A stretch of 5,877 nt of DNA from Comamonadaceae bacterium (lineage in GTDB: Bacteria > Pseudomonadota > Gammaproteobacteria > Burkholderiales > Burkholderiaceae_C): positions 1 to 5,877 of the forward strand of contig CANGOY010000134.1 in assembly GCA_947455585.1 (NCBI GenBank), written 5' to 3'. The notes beneath the pieces were generated by a model. That model was not told the DNA's origin, did not search any database, and saw only the letters and a list, made by a program, of their open reading frames with translations. Positions 5,855 to 5,877 of the stretch are shown here, piece after piece. A program made the translations under genes and the position numbers. Position 1 is the stretch's first letter. Every line of letters starts with the position of its first letter.

Positions 5855-5860
5855 CCCTTT
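5855..5860 (-). promoter_or_regulatory. Ribosome binding site of ebfC
   Basis: On the minus strand AAAGGG lies 7 bases before the ebfC ATG at 5845-5847. The remaining bases to the window edge are AT-rich and too short to show whether a promoter exists or whether the gene is read from an upstream dnaX. Confidence 0.65.
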
Positions 5861-5877
5861 TACAAACTAAAAAATTA

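Overview
The window looks like ordinary chromosomal DNA from a betaproteobacterium, probably of the order Burkholderiales and most like the family Comamonadaceae. That placement is inferred from the style of the proteins, the moderately high GC content and the gene neighbourhood; no marker in the window fixes the genus. Eight protein-coding genes fill almost all of it. There is no stretch of 300 bases without a gene, and the longest gap is 131 bp (1445-1575). I see no RNA gene, insertion sequence, CRISPR array or prophage gene.

Region 1 (1-1575, minus strand) is the start of an RND multidrug efflux operon. A periplasmic adaptor (membrane fusion protein) is followed, with a 4-bp ATGA overlap, by the inner-membrane RND pump, which is cut off by the left edge of the window. 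The 131-bp gap upstream of the adaptor carries a 27-bp imperfect inverted repeat that could be a repressor operator.

Region 2 (1576-4901) is a housekeeping block: ribonuclease HI (rnhA) and a YafS-like methyltransferase on the minus strand, then hydroxyacylglutathione hydrolase (gloB) and membrane-bound lytic transglycosylase D (mltD) on the plus strand. The same four families sit together in E. coli (mltD-gloB-yafS-rnhA), so the neighbourhood is old, although here rnhA points the same way as the methyltransferase. The divergent methyltransferase and gloB genes appear to start on the two strands of one CATG, leaving no intergenic promoter space. rnhA and mltD are each joined to the gene before them by an ATGA overlap.

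Region 3 (4902-5877, minus strand) is the classic ebfC(ybaB)-recR pair of recombinational DNA repair, arranged stop-to-start with no gap (TAAATG). It normally lies downstream of dnaX, which would be just outside the right edge. It converges on mltD, and a small hairpin with a T-run separates the two units.

The genes therefore cover drug or toxin export, RNA-DNA hybrid removal, methylglyoxal detoxification, cell-wall turnover and DNA repair. I did not find a convincing new biological system. The points most worth a second look are the shared CATG start, the putative efflux operator, the lysine-rich tail of MltD and the degenerate SAM-binding motif of the methyltransferase.
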